A stretch of 64,000 nucleotides of DNA from Polyodon spathula (lineage: Eukaryota > Chordata > Actinopteri > Acipenseriformes > Polyodontidae). This document shows positions 32,546 through 42,997 of this stretch, piece after piece. Each line of letters begins with the position of its first letter. Within the stretch, counting starts at the first letter, position 1. The translations under genes and the position numbers were made by a program. The notes under the pieces were generated by a model, which was given only the letters and a program-made list of their open reading frames with translations, was not told where the DNA came from and did not search any database. The stretch lies in assembly GCF_017654505.1 (NCBI RefSeq), contig NC_054534.1, positions 44,515,726 to 44,579,725 on the forward strand. Reading direction: 5' to 3'.

Positions 32546-33380
32546 CATGATTAATTAGTCATTCCATTGATCACTCTTCCTGTCTACAGGTTTGAATAAA
32601 TATGAAGTTGTGGTCTGTGGGGATTTTGAGCTTTGACTGGATATCAAACAACAGTAGACGTGAACATAATGGCAACTAGTTTCAGATTTACAGTATACCA
32701 CACAATGCTGTACCACAAGATGAAATACTGCACTTTAATATCAATCAGTATTCTGGACCTAGTATTCACCTTTAATAACATGTCAGAAAGTTACATCTAT
32801 AACAGAGTGCATTCCAATGCTTTTTGGTAATGATTATGCAGTTCCCTATGTTTCTAACAGAAACATTCACTGATTCTGTAGGGCAACTGGCACATGTTAT
32901 TAATAATCCTTGTCTACAACAAGAAGAAAAAAAAATTGATAGGTATTTTACATCCTGGTTCATAACTGCTTGAGGGTTAGGCCATTTGGCTTACTGCTAT
33001 AAAACATGAAATGTATGAGAAACAGCAAAAGTAAACGTGTTAATTAAATGCACCTTAGCCACCCAAATTCTTATTATGTGTCCAAGATGAAGAAATGGTT
33101 GAAGTTTAAGGACATTTTACTTGGTTTCTATAACCGGTTCTGAATGGCCATGAGTATGATAATTATATTATAATATGGATTACAGTTCAGATACTGGTCA
33201 TATTCAATTCTAAATATCTTTTATAATCAAATTTGTCCTATCTATTAAGGCTTAATAATTTACTTCTGTGAGGTTCAGCAACTAATGAGTTCATCTATAA
33301 TCTAAACCAGTTGGAACCTGGACCTTGTCCAGATTAGATTGATTTGTTCTGCTCTTAATATGTACCATATTAAAATAAGT
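32546..33380. other. No gene recognised
   Basis: AT-rich sequence with no recognised structure. The upstream limit of the LINE that follows may lie within its last 100 bases. Confidence 0.5.
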
Positions 33381-33389
33381 ATTATTCTA

Positions 33390-34455
33390 GCACTCAAGCA
33401 GTTCATAGAGCCCAGCAGGGTTCTGTTCTTGGCCCTCTCCTTTGTAATATTTATATGCTGCTGTTGGGAGATGTTATACGACAGCATGGGTTACATTTTC
33501 ACTACTACGCAGATGACACTCAAATTTATTTAAAAATGTTTTCTACTACTTGAGCAGTTCTATCTGCATGTCTGGCTGATGTAGAAGATGGATGTCAAGT
33601 AATTTCTTGAAGTTAAATGCTAACAAAACTAAGTTGTTAGTGGTAGGGTCTAAACCCCAGCTTTACTCTCTCCCTTTAGTAATTGTTTAATGCTTAGGTG
33701 TTCAGTTAGTCTCTAGGTTATAGTTAGACACACACCTCTCTACAGTGGTGAAGGCAGGGTTCTTCAACCTAAAGAAAATCTCTAGAACCTGTCCTTTCCT
33801 GTCTCCCAAGGATGCTGAGATTCTTGTTCATGCCTTTGTCACTTCTTGTTTTGATTATTGCAGTGTACTTTTTGCTGGTCTTCCTGTTTGCTCTATTAAT
33901 CATTTACAGTTGGTACAAAATGCAGCAGCTAGAATCTTGATGGGCACAATAAAGACTGAACACATTCCTCTTGTTCTTGCGCGTTTGCATTGGCTACCTG
34001 TGTGTTCGTCACTTTCAAGATTCTGCTGCTGACATACAAGACCCTACATGGTCAGGGTCCTTCTTACATCATGGACCTTCTTAGCCCATACAACCCTGGG
34101 AGGAGGCTTAGGTGTTCCAATTTAGGACTTCTTAAATGCATTTCACCTAAGTGTATTACTCTTGGCGGGTGCATCTTTAGTTGCATTGACTCTTCCTTAT
34201 GGAACTCTCTGCCCAGCTGCAATTCTACTTCAGTTTCTCATTTTAAAACTTCTCTCAAAATGTACCTCTTCTCAGCTGTCTTCTCTCCTTAGGCTTTCTG
34301 TTAGCCAATGTATTTGGAGAATTCTGCCTTTATCTTGTTTATTTAATCTTAAAATGTTTATAAATTAATTTGTGTATTGGACATTTTGATTGTGCAGTGC
34401 CTTGGACACTTACGTGTGAAAGGGGCTATATTTAAAATTATTATTATCATTAGAG
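33390..34455 (+). mobile_element. L2-clade LINE, 5' truncated, with 3' tail
   Basis: The insertion starts inside RT (GSVLGPLLF at about 33420) and ends with a GTGCCTTGGACACTT block, a GGGGCTATATTTAAAATT block and ATT repeats. These match the short conserved 3' end and (ATT)n tail of L2 LINEs. Such elements are commonly truncated at the 5' end by incomplete reverse transcription. Confidence 0.8.
33400..34292 (+). pseudogene. L2-type RT C-terminal half, broken
   Basis: RT motif B to C is visible as [11 protein letters not shown] and, after a frame change, [11 protein letters not shown], the YADD catalytic box at about 33500. A long frame from 33745 carries the C-terminal region: HAFVTSCFDYCSVLFAGLP, LQLVQNAAARILMGT, LARLHWLPV. 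After another shift near 34010 come FKILLLTYKTLHGQGPSYI, SSLWNSLPS and FKTSLKMYLFS. The enzyme would copy LINE RNA at a nicked target. Several frameshifts and stops inactivate it. Confidence 0.85.
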
Positions 34456-34814
34456 TGAGAGGTTAGGGGCTGTGTAGGCTTCTTGATTTAAAAAAAAAAA
34501 TTATATAGCTTATATATGTACATGCCTTCCTGAAAAATAACTTTCATTTCAAAGTGTTTCTTTCTGTCCACTCATGGCACGACTGGTGTGGGGGCATAGC
34601 TAAAAGGGAATTGGGGGGCTAGCACGTTAATTAGGAGAAACCTTAAGTGGCCAATGACAGACCCGGTTGGGCGATATAGGGCGAACAGTGCCGCTGCCCA
34701 TGTTAAGTTGTTCGGGGTTCATTAAAAAGGCTTTTTCGCTGCAAAGAAAGAGCAATAAACAGTGCTTTTAAGAAGACACAGAGTGGCCATTATAGAGCAA
34801 ACTCTGCAGAGCAG

Positions 34815-34815
34815 T

Positions 34816-34847
<32 letters not shown>

Positions 34848-34859
34848 GAGAGAGAGAGA
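34815..34859. repeat. (GA)n microsatellite
   Basis: About 21 GA dinucleotides with one CG interruption, sitting shortly after the left LTR copy where the leader of the gypsy-like element would be. Confidence 0.95.
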
Positions 34860-35064
34860 AGACGTACAGCAGAGAGACACAGGCCCTGCAAGGAGGAAGA
34901 GAATCAAGGCTGCAGCTACAGATGGAGGGGATGGTCTCGCTTCCCTAGCCACCAATTCCTTTGCATGGACTGGCCCCAAAGCTTCCTCGGTACAATTATG
35001 CCATGTTTTTATAAACCTTTTTGACTCAGTTTGAGTTAGTTGCTGAAGATTATGCCTGGTCTCA

Positions 35065-35742
35065 GTGCAAGAAGGCTTCCTGCCTGTCCCAGTCACTAAA
35101 AGGCACTGCAGCAGAGGTGTTACTTACCTTGGGCCAGAAGACAGAGTGAGTTACCCCACCATGGTTGATGTTCTGAAGCTCTGCTTCACAGACAGTGAAT
35201 TGCCTTACCACCTACAAGATCAGCTGCGGGATAGATGCAAAGCTAAAGGGGAAAAGCTAGGAGCCATGGCCACTGACATTGCTTACCTCTCTCGCAAAAC
35301 TTACCGTGATGAACCATCAGTCTTTCTCTGATGCTTACACCCCCAGAGCTGCGTCACCACGTCTGCCTGAAGAGGCCCAACACACTAAAAGAAGCCTTCA
35401 CCAATGCCCAGTCCATTGAAGAGGTGTTACTGGACGAAGAACCACTACAACATCACCTTACTTCCAAGCCAGTCCGTTCAGCGGAGTATATGTCGAGACA
35501 CTGAAGGCAGTGACAGTAAACCAGAATTAACTTAAAAAGTGAGAGCTGCTACTGCCAACCCTCGACGATTGAGAGAGCGAATCTGCTGGAGATGCGAAGA
35601 GTCCAGGCACCTCATCGCTGACTGTCGCAAACTGGAGCCTCGCGAAAAAGGGGTGAAAAGGGGTGATGCGGGCCCAGCAGTTAAAACCCTCCACAGCAAA
35701 ATTCAATCCAAGCCAACCCCTCATTGTGGGCCACATCGGTGA
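35065..35742 (+). pseudogene. Gypsy-like gag fragment with zinc knuckle
   Basis: The frame 35065-35331 holds SYPTMVDVLKLCFTDSELPY, then DQLRDRCKAKGEKLGAMATD and AYLSRKTYRD, typical of fish gypsy capsid. After a frameshift, PELRHHVCLKRPNT-like and EAFTNAQSIEEVLL blocks continue to about 35450. The last part (35539-35742) carries a CCHC knuckle, CWRCEESRHLIADC, followed by a basic tail. Capsid and nucleocapsid roles are established for the family. The copy has at least two frameshifts and no pol. Confidence 0.8.
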
Positions 35743-36163
35743 TGGAGCCTTCCTGCACGCCCCTGTCCTTATTGAGGTGGTCTCCTCTGCGGCTTCATCG
35801 CTGTCGTTCATCCTGATGTCCGAGAGGAGATACTGGTGGGGAGTGGGAGATCGTACCCATAATTAGATGTCTCTTGTATTGTGTAATGTATTAGTGTATT
35901 AGTGAATTGTATGAGTGAGTGAGTGCACGCATTTCAAAGTGTTTCTTTCTGTCCACTTGTGGTATAATTGGTATGTGAGTGTCATCTGTATGCAGCCAGG
36001 AGTGGGTGGAAGCATAGCTAGGAGGGGACTGGGGGGCTAGCAAGTTAATTAGGAGAAACCTTAAGTGTCCAATGGCAGAGTTGGGCAAACAACGCCGCTG
36101 CCCATGTTGAGTTGTTTGGGGTTCATTAACCAGGCAAGTTCTGTTTTTTGCTGGAAAGAAAGC

Positions 36164-36768
36164 AATAAACAATGCTTTAATGTGCCTTCCAAACTCAAGC
36201 TTTAGTCTGCCTGAAGAGTTCACCTCCGCCACCGCTGAAAAAAAGGATCCTCTAACGTTAGCAGACGTTTCCTTTTCAGCTCACAAGAAAGCGTCAGGCA
36301 CTGGTGAGTCAACAAGCTCCGGGTGTTTGTTTAAAATGTTTGCTTGAATGACAAATGGCCTACATTTAAATAGCCTACAGTTCATTGTTAAATGCCGAAC
36401 TTTTTTTTTTTTGTTACTGTATTCCCTCAGTTTGCAAATCCTTTGCGAATTAATTCACATGCAATAATATTACATCTACACTCTATTTCTCAAAATATGA
36501 GATGCATCGAATGTTTATTTTATGTGTAGTTTAATTGTGTTTCCAAAATAAACACCAAGAACCATGTTCAAATCTGTTTCTTAAGATGTAGATGTTTAAT
36601 GTTATGTTTTTCTTAAACATTTGGTTTTAAAGTTATACAGTACACCAAACTTTTTTTTTTTAAACTAAAATAAATAAATTCAGCTAGATTGAAAAATCCT
36701 GTCTGTTACACAATACTACTCGGGTTCATAGCGAAACTGGATAAGAAAAAGCTACATATTTCTTTCAG
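36164..36768. other. No gene recognised
   Basis: AT-rich DNA with poly-T near 36401-36412 and 36651-36661. Confidence 0.5.
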
Positions 36769-37104
36769 CAGCTATGGCCAAACATTTTGCATTACCTAGA
36801 ATTTTAGGATTGAAACATATGAAAATGAAAAAAAAATATACAAACATCATTTAAATCTCTTATCAGCATGTAATCAAAGAAAATCCAAAATGATATCGCA
36901 AAATTCTACCGGAAGCCATAATAGTAGTACAGTATTTCATGATAGATTTCAAAATGTCCAATTTTTTTGTTAAGTATTCATTGGAAAACTACAAAGCGGT
37001 ATGTAATTCAATGTTAAATTAACATTATTCAGCAGATTTAATTCACCTTTATGAAGCAAAAGGAGTTAATTCTATAGGGTGATGCAACACTTTTGTCCAT
37101 AGCT
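36769..37104. mobile_element. Tc1/mariner MITE, second copy, inverted
   Basis: A 336-bp element with ends CAGCTATGGCCAAA and TTTTGTCCATAGCTG, TA at the right flank (37105-37106) and AG at the left. Internal blocks (TGTAATCAAAGAAAATC, TTCTACCGGAAG) are the reverse complement of those in 24221-24532. Confidence 0.85.
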
Positions 37105-37106
37105 GT

Positions 37107-37610
37107 AAATAGTAAACACACATAGAGCCCTGTAATTTACTTTAAAATGACTTGAGCTGCCTCTATTGGTAAATGAAAAATATGTCAAATGCAGTTCTAG
37201 GTTTCTGTACACTGACTGTGATAGAAATGAAAAATAATGTGTTTTTTTTTTCTTTACTTTACCTGCAAAGACTCATTAACATCACATTTCATTATACAAG
37301 AACAGCCTTGTTTCTGGGAGTTTAATTGTCAGTTGATGTTCTCGTTCACCCAAAAATGAGTAATCATCCTACTGACACCTGCTCACATCATCAGAGTAAT
37401 CCAGAGGGTCAAGTCACAATTCAAATCTCAGGGGTCTTTCTGAGAGGATTGTCTTCCAATATATCTTGACGTACAGCCCACACAAGCACACCAAAGCCTT
37501 CTAATTTCTCCATTTAGACAATGAATAGGCTATAAACCTGATTTTTTTGTTTTCCAACCAGTAAGTAGCCTGTCCTGTTGAGATGAGTTAACAATGCGAT
37601 TTAATATGCG
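37107..37610. other. No gene recognised
   Basis: Unique-looking sequence. A GTTCACCCAAAAATGA block at about 37345 resembles a common fish repeat, but nothing around it confirms this. Confidence 0.4.
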
Positions 37611-38157
37611 TGTGACAGGGAGAACCCTGTAGCTGGTTCTTGCACGGATGTGTGCCGCTGGAACACGTAATAGGAGATGTGTTGCTAGGCAACCAATTGA
37701 GCAGGTAGGCTTGCCCGGCACAGAGCTGATCGAGAGCTCCAGATTGGCTGGTAGGCATGCCCAGGGAGGCTGCATGCCGCTCAAAAAGGGTCTGCACCAC
37801 AGCTCAAGGCGACTGCAATGCCATGCTACACAGCGTCCGCTCCACAAGATAACTACTATGAAGCCCTTCAACTGCAAGACGGTGCCTGTGAAGGCTCTGC
37901 CCAGCCAGGACTGTGGTAAAGATCTGGAGCTGCTGGGAGGCCAGGACTTTGGGAGCAACAGCAGTATGTTAGTTTAGGTAATGTTGATCCCAACAAGTAT
38001 AAAGAGAGTTTCTTACCCTCCCCCAGTGCAACAATACTCGTTTTCTGTTCCGAAAATAAGCTCATTTCAATCAGATCACCAACATTGTTGCAGGAGGGAT
38101 TAACTGGATACACTGCACTGTGAACGTTCCCAAATAAAAGTAAAAAAAAAAAAAAAA
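37611..38157 (+). repeat. LTR-like sequence ending in AATAAA and a poly-A tract
   Basis: It begins TGTGACAGGGAGAACCCTG like a gypsy-type LTR and is notably GC-richer than its surroundings. It ends with AATAAA at 38132-38137 and 16 A residues at 38142-38157. There is no CA-type LTR end and no target duplication I could see. It could be a LINE-copied transcript end or a truncated LTR with an A-rich expansion. Confidence 0.4.
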
Positions 38158-38159
38158 GC

Positions 38160-38798
38160 AAGCCTCTCTAATTTACTTTCCCATTGATGTGTGAATAAAA
38201 ATATGCAGTGATGTGGACAACATGGGATACAGCAAGTTAAAGTAATATGTTTCTTGTAAACACTGCCGGGGGGGGGGTCTGTAATGCTTTTACTCCCCCT
38301 GGATCTAGATTTATAGGGCTATCATAGGTACAGTAGTAGGGCATACAGTAGGTCTTTGTTTAAGGCCCGTGTGGGGAACCCCCCTGGAAATTGTGTATCT
38401 GTGATACTAATCAAGACAAAATGTGGAGCAATTCCATGCTCCATTCATTTGGAACTCATTACTCATTACTTTACCTTTATGTTCCTCTGCTGGCCTACTG
38501 TAATTAAAAACAGAAGTGAATACAGTGCAAGTAAACCCTTAGTGCATATTGGAATATGTATTACATGGTTAGTTATGTTAAAAGCATTTTTTTTAATGAC
38601 TTGATTTTTTTTTTGTCCATTTTACATCTACCATATGCTACTCCAGCAAATGAGATGGACATTTTAAAAATAACTAAATGACACTTCTGGGATTTGGGTG
38701 AAGGAACTGACTTGCATTAATATTGTAATTATACTAAGGGTAGATTTAGAGCAGGGGTGCGTGCAATAGGCAGAGCGCTCTGCTGTGGCGCTACGTAA
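38160..38798. other. No gene recognised
   Basis: AT-rich sequence with a short poly-G (about 38269-38277). Confidence 0.5.
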
Positions 38799-39668
38799 CA
38801 TAAGTTAGCTCTTCTTGAACAGTGTGTTAAGAAGAGAGAACTTCCAAATGATGGAAAATACAGCAATAGTGCTGTTTTTGATGAATTTATGGAAGATTGT
38901 GCAGAAAATCTGCTGTTTAATGCCTTCTGACAAAGTGCCCGCCCCTGTGTATATTATCTGTTATATGTTGCGTGCGGTGTGTTAAATGTTGGTGTATAGT
39001 CATTGGTACACAGGATTTAAACGGGTCTGTGTAACACGAGTGTTTAAAATGTATATTTGTATTTAGGCACGAGGATTGCACAGCACTTCACATGCAAGTA
39101 AAAAGTAATAATATGTGAGCATGGGGAATTGCACTTTATTAATTCACATGCAGTTGTACCTAGACTGCAGTTGAATGATTGATTAGTAATCGAGTCTTGG
39201 TACAGCTGCATAAAAGCAGCATGTTTTCACCCACTCTGTGTTGTGTGTTCGGTGAGTGGAGAACGGGATAGGAAACGTAGGTAATCATCATTGTGAGCAT
39301 AAATAATTTAAGTAAAATATCTGCTCACCGTGTTTTGTTAGTCCGTTTTGTTTGTCTGTTTATTTTGGCGAATGTGCCGTGTCCTTGTGTTTTTGATTGT
39401 TACCACCGTTTATTTTCTGTTCTGTTTATTTATTACATGCTGAGCGAGACCATTCACTCAGCTCCACCAAACTCCACCTCTCTCGTTGTTTATTTTCCTG
39501 TTTCTGGTCTGACGCCACTCACTCCGGCCGTCTTTGTGACATGCCCCTATTGCACTTGCATCGAGAGCCAACACCATGGCTTTAGCGGCACTGAATTCAA
39601 ACACATTCGAGAGGCCTGTATGGATTGAAAACTACTTTGAGAGCATCGCTTCTCAGTACTGTGATTGA
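38799..39668 (+). pseudogene. Unknown protein-coding fragment split by a solo LTR
   Basis: Upstream of the LTR the plus strand is open from 38799 to 38925 (LALLEQCVKKRELPNDGKYS, then AVFDEFMEDCAENLLFNA). Downstream of the LTR and its duplicated target bases the same frame continues to a stop at 39666-39668 (PIALASRANTMALAAL, then FERPVWIENYFESIASQYCD). The two halves are in phase once LTR and duplication are discounted. Composition is that of a real acidic protein. I do not recognise the family. It may be a host exon or the end of a transposon protein. Confidence 0.5.
38926..39541 (+). mobile_element. Solo LTR with 5-bp target duplication
   Basis: A 616-bp LTR of the same subfamily as those at 40538 and 42998 but in the opposite orientation. 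The ends are TCTGACAAAG (one change from TGTGACAAAG) and TTTGTGACA, with flanks TGCCT (38921-38925) and TGCCC (39542-39546). It keeps the hairpin 39150-39166 with 39193-39209, directly followed by GCATAAAAGC at 39208-39217. Confidence 0.9.
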
Positions 39669-40537
39669 TGCATATTGCATGTTTTATTTACAGGTGGCTA
39701 CAGTGCAGTTTAGCCTTGCAATTAAGATGTTTCTATTGTATGCAAGTGTTGTTGTTCTGCAAAATAAAAATTAAAAAACTTAATAAAAAAATAGAACTAT
39801 TTATTTTTTCAACAATTATTTGATAGTAATGTAACACTGCAAAAGTACCTAATTTTAAGTACTTTTCTAACATCCCCTTTCTGACGCGAAAAAAAAAAAG
39901 TTTTTGGTGTAGCCTATACTGTTGTGCATTTTTAGTCGAGATACAACGTGAAACCTAATCTCACAGAATATTAAAACTAAAAAAACGCATGTGTGTCAAA
40001 CAGTTAGTTCACCTTTTAACACAGCTCTATTTGTCCATTATTTTTCTTTTTAAATACAATTAAGAAAATATTCTTTAATGTAAGGCTAACCAAACAAACA
40101 ATAACAAGCCGAGCATTTCGAATGTTGCATGCGATGCTGCAGATTCACTTTGTTTAAAAGGAAAAATAGTCAAATAATTTACCCTGTTAATTTAAATAAA
40201 CTATATTTTTTTTATGACAAAGAATGCACACAGATATATATATATATGTTGGTCAAAAAGTCCAATATGTGGGAAAATGACACCACAGTCGCTGCACTGG
40301 TATTGTACCTCCGGCATTTTGAAAGTCCCACCAAGTAAGCTCCTCAGAATGTTAACTAACATTATGAAGCATTCTCGGCGTGCAGGTCATTCAATAGAAA
40401 GCACCACGTAACACTCTGGCGCTCTCTGCCTATTGAACGCACCTCAGGTTCAGTTTTGATTAGGAGTTGCAATCCTTGGCCAGGGTGACCGAAAAAAGTC
40501 TTAATCTTAAACAAACTTGACAGGCTTGTCGACTGAC
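39669..40537. other. No gene recognised
   Basis: AT-rich with A-rich runs near 39888-39900 and a short TA run at about 40235-40248. Confidence 0.5.
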
Positions 40538-41140
40538 TGTCACAAAGACAGCCAGAGTTGATGGAGTCAGACCAGAGCCAGGAAATAAGCAACAGAGAGG
40601 TGTGGTTTGGTGGAGCTGAGCGAATGCTTTTGCTCAGCATTTAATAAACAGAACAGAAAATAAAAAGGTTGTACAAACAAACATAAACACAGGACACGGC
40701 ACACGTCGCCAAAACAAAAAGACAAACAAAATGGACTAGACAGACAAACACTGTGAGCTTCTATTTAACGATTACTTTTGTTATTATTTCTACCTCCGTC
40801 ACCTATCCTGTTCTCCACTCACCGAACACCCAACCGCGAGTGGGTGAAAACATGTTGCTTTTATGCAGCTGTACCAAGACTCAACTACTAATCAATCATT
40901 TAATTGGAGTCTTGGTACAACTGCACGTGAATTAATAAAGTGCAATTCCCCATGCTCACATATTATTACTTTTAACTTGAACGTGAAGTGCTGTGCAATC
41001 CTCGTGCCTAAATACAAATATACATTTTAAACACTCGTGTTACACAGACCCGTTTGTATCCCGTGTACCAATGCCTATACACCAACATTAACACACAACA
41101 TACAAGAGAAAATATACACAGTGGCGGGAACTTTGTCACA
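40538..41140 (-). mobile_element. 3' LTR of the pol-less element
   Basis: 603 bp, nearly identical by eye to 42998-43605, with scattered substitutions and short indels. The hairpin 40865-40882 with 40907-40924 (17 of 18 paired) lies next to the GCATAAAAGC TATA box (40857-40866 on the plus strand). Confidence 0.9.
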
Positions 41141-41164
41141 TATACCCCCCCCCCCCCCCTCCCC
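41141..41164 (-). promoter_or_regulatory. Polypurine tract
   Basis: The plus strand has a C run with one T, so the minus strand reads GGGGAGGGGGGGGGGG just upstream of the 3' LTR start (separated by TATA). This is where plus-strand DNA priming would begin in LTR retroelements. Confidence 0.7.
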
Positions 41165-41519
41165 GTGCAAAGCACACATGGCCTCAATGGCCACCTCCCC
41201 CCTTAAAAGCCCAAAAGTCCAGCACAAAGTCCTGGGCCAGGACAGGAGGCTTCAAAGGGCCCACAGGTCGTAAGGCTGTCAGCAGCAATGCAGACAGCGG
41301 GGTGGCATACTCCTGCCAGGGTAGTCCTGGCAGCGGAAAGGAGCTTGGGGGGTGGTCTCCTGACCTCCCTCCTTCTTCGGAGCCGGCAGCTCCCCTTGGT
41401 GGGGCTCTGACTATAATACTTCCGGCAGCGAAGAAGCTGCTGGGGTTGGTGGTCTCCAGACCTCCTCCCCCTTCTTCATGGCCAGCAGCTCCCCTTGGTG
41501 GGGTTCCGGCCACAGTACT

Positions 41520-41795
41520 TCCTGCTGCTATGCGGAGCAACAGGCAGCCCCAAGCAATGCGAAGCGGCTGGCAACCCCAGGTGATGCAGAGCGGTGGGCA
41601 ACCCCAGGCGATGCAGAGTGACAGGCAACCCTAGGCGATGCCAGGCAGGCATCCTTGGGCGAAGCGAAGCAGGCATTCCTGGGCAAAGCGAGGCAGGCAT
41701 CCTTGGGCGAAGCGAGGCAAGCATCCTTGGGCGAAGCAAGGCAAGCATCCTTGGGCGAAGCGAGGCAAGCATCCTTGGACGAAGCGAGGCAGGGA
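41520..41795 (-). repeat. 27-bp and 24-bp coding minisatellites
   Basis: About four copies of a 27-bp unit (GCGATGCAGAGCGGTGGGCA plus ACCCCAG) at 41530-41640. They are followed by six copies of a 24-bp unit (GAAGCGAGGCAAGCATCCTT plus GGGC) at 41655-41795. Both unit lengths are multiples of three, so several frames stay open, which accounts for long overlapping frames on both strands. Confidence 0.85.
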
Positions 41796-41934
41796 ATCAG
41801 GACAAGCTGTGGTGTGGGTGCTGTTCTTTCCCGTGCTTTCCACAGCAGCCTATGCAAGGGCTGCTGAGGACCGCCAGCATCCAGTCCTGGTCCTTCTGAT
41901 GAAGGCAGAGGCAGCTCCAGCTCCTCTCCTCGTG

Positions 41935-42245
41935 ATGGTGGGGGAAGTGATACAAGCAGGCATTCATCCTCTGCTGGTGGGGGAAGTGATACCAGCAGGC
42001 ATTCATCCTCCGCTGGTGGGGGAAGTGATACCAGCAGGCATTCATCCTCCTCTGGTGGGGGAAGTGATACCAGCAGGCATTCATCCTCTGCTGGTGGGGG
42101 AAGTGATACCAGCAGGTATTCACCCTCTGCTGGTGGACAGGGACCCAGCAGGCATTCACCCTCTGCTGGTGGACAGGGACCCAGCAGGCATTCACCCTCT
42201 TCTGGTGGTCAGGGACCCAGCAGGCATTCACCCTCTGCTGGTGGA
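41935..42245 (-). repeat. 39-bp and 36-bp coding minisatellites
   Basis: Five copies of a 39-bp unit (GTGGGGGAAGTGATACCAGC and 19 more bases) run to about 42125, then three copies of a related 36-bp unit (GTGGACAGGGACCCAGCAGG and 16 more). In the gag frame on the minus strand they encode PPAEDECLLVSLP and PPAEGECLLGPC. Confidence 0.9.
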
Positions 42246-42910
42246 GGAGGCAGAGGCAGCTCCTGCTGCTCTGCTCCTGGCGGTGGAGTTGGCGGAGGCA
42301 GAGGGAGCTCCTGCTGCTCTGCTCCTGCCAATGGAGGTGGCGGAGGCGTGTAGTCTCCTGGCGGCGGAGGTGGGAGCGGCATGTAGTCTACCCTTGTTTC
42401 AGTGGACTGGTGATGCTCTCCCTTTCTTGCAGGGGACTGGTGCGGCTCTCTCTTTGGCTCTGGAAGCAAAACCAGCAGGCATTCTTCCGCAGCTGGTGGA
42501 GACTTGGGCGGTGGACGTTCTGCCTTCCTCTTCCACTTTCCCCTTCTCTGCCTACTCACCTTCCTCTCCTGGTCCAGTTCCTCCTCTCCATACTGCATAG
42601 GGCATATGGCTAATGTGTGCCCATAAGCCCCACAGCCAGGGCATAACTCTGCCGTGAGGTTCTTTATAAAAACCTCCCAGCTGATGGTGGGGGAAGACTG
42701 AGGAGACCCGTGTTCCTCCATCTCCTGATGTACAGGGCAGCGGGCCACGTAGTGCTCACCTCCGCAGTTGGGGCACAGTTGGGGTAGCTGTCCGAGGGGG
42801 TACCAGGGGCAGTTGATCCTAGAATGCCCAGGCTCAGCGCAGCAGTAACACCCGGGCTGCTGTTCCTCCGGCTGGTGTTGTGGCTGCTGCCTTCCGCCAT
42901 TCTTTCCCAT
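42209..42910 (-). pseudogene. Gag-like protein with three zinc knuckles
   Basis: 233 codons from the ATG at 42910. Residues about 20-35 are a CCHC knuckle (CYCCAEPGHSRINC). A second, one residue shorter, is CPNCGGEHYVARC, and a third is CPGCGAYGHTLAIC near residue 90. A Lys/Arg-rich segment (SRQRRGKWKRKAERPPPK) is followed by SPPAAEECLLVLLPEP and long proline runs. The frame stops at 42209 by a TGA in the first 36-bp repeat unit; the other units have no stop there, so the repeats look like a once-continuous C-terminus. There is no capsid fold I can recognise. RNA binding by the knuckles is the likely role; the proline-rich part is unknown. Confidence 0.75.
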
Positions 42911-42979
42911 TTGTTGTTTTTTTTTATTTTAAACAAATTGCGGTTCCTGCTCTGGTCTGACGCTTGGAGGTGCTGTTGT

Positions 42980-42996
42980 CCCGGTTCTGACACCAC
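42980..42996 (-). promoter_or_regulatory. Primer-binding site (tRNA-Leu-like)
   Basis: Directly inside the 5' LTR the minus strand reads TGGTGTCAGAACCGGGA. This resembles the complement of a vertebrate tRNA-Leu 3' end (TGGTGTCAGGAGTGGGA from general knowledge) with a few changes. Confidence 0.65.
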
Positions 42997-42997
42997 G

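Larger units (their letters stand above)
34545..36163 (+). mobile_element. Gypsy-like LTR retroelement remnant
   Basis: Two direct copies of about 230 bp (34545-34771 and 35930-36163) share CATTTCAAAGTGTTTCTTTCTG, GGGGGGCTAGCA, GTTAATTAGGAGAAACCTTAAGTG and CAATAAACAxTGCTTT. They bracket a gag fragment. The right copy has about 60 more bases upstream that could be the missing LTR start. RT and integrase are absent, so this is an internally deleted copy. Confidence 0.65.

Noticed and set aside
37340..37360. GTTCACCCAAAAATGA block like a common fish repeat
   Set aside because: Only about 16 bases match what I know; the surrounding sequence does not extend the match.
41638..42600. Long plus-strand open frame (320 codons)
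   Set aside because: It is antisense to the gag-like frame and stays open only because the tandem units are multiples of three. The minus strand carries the zinc knuckles, LTR polarity, primer site and polypurine tract.
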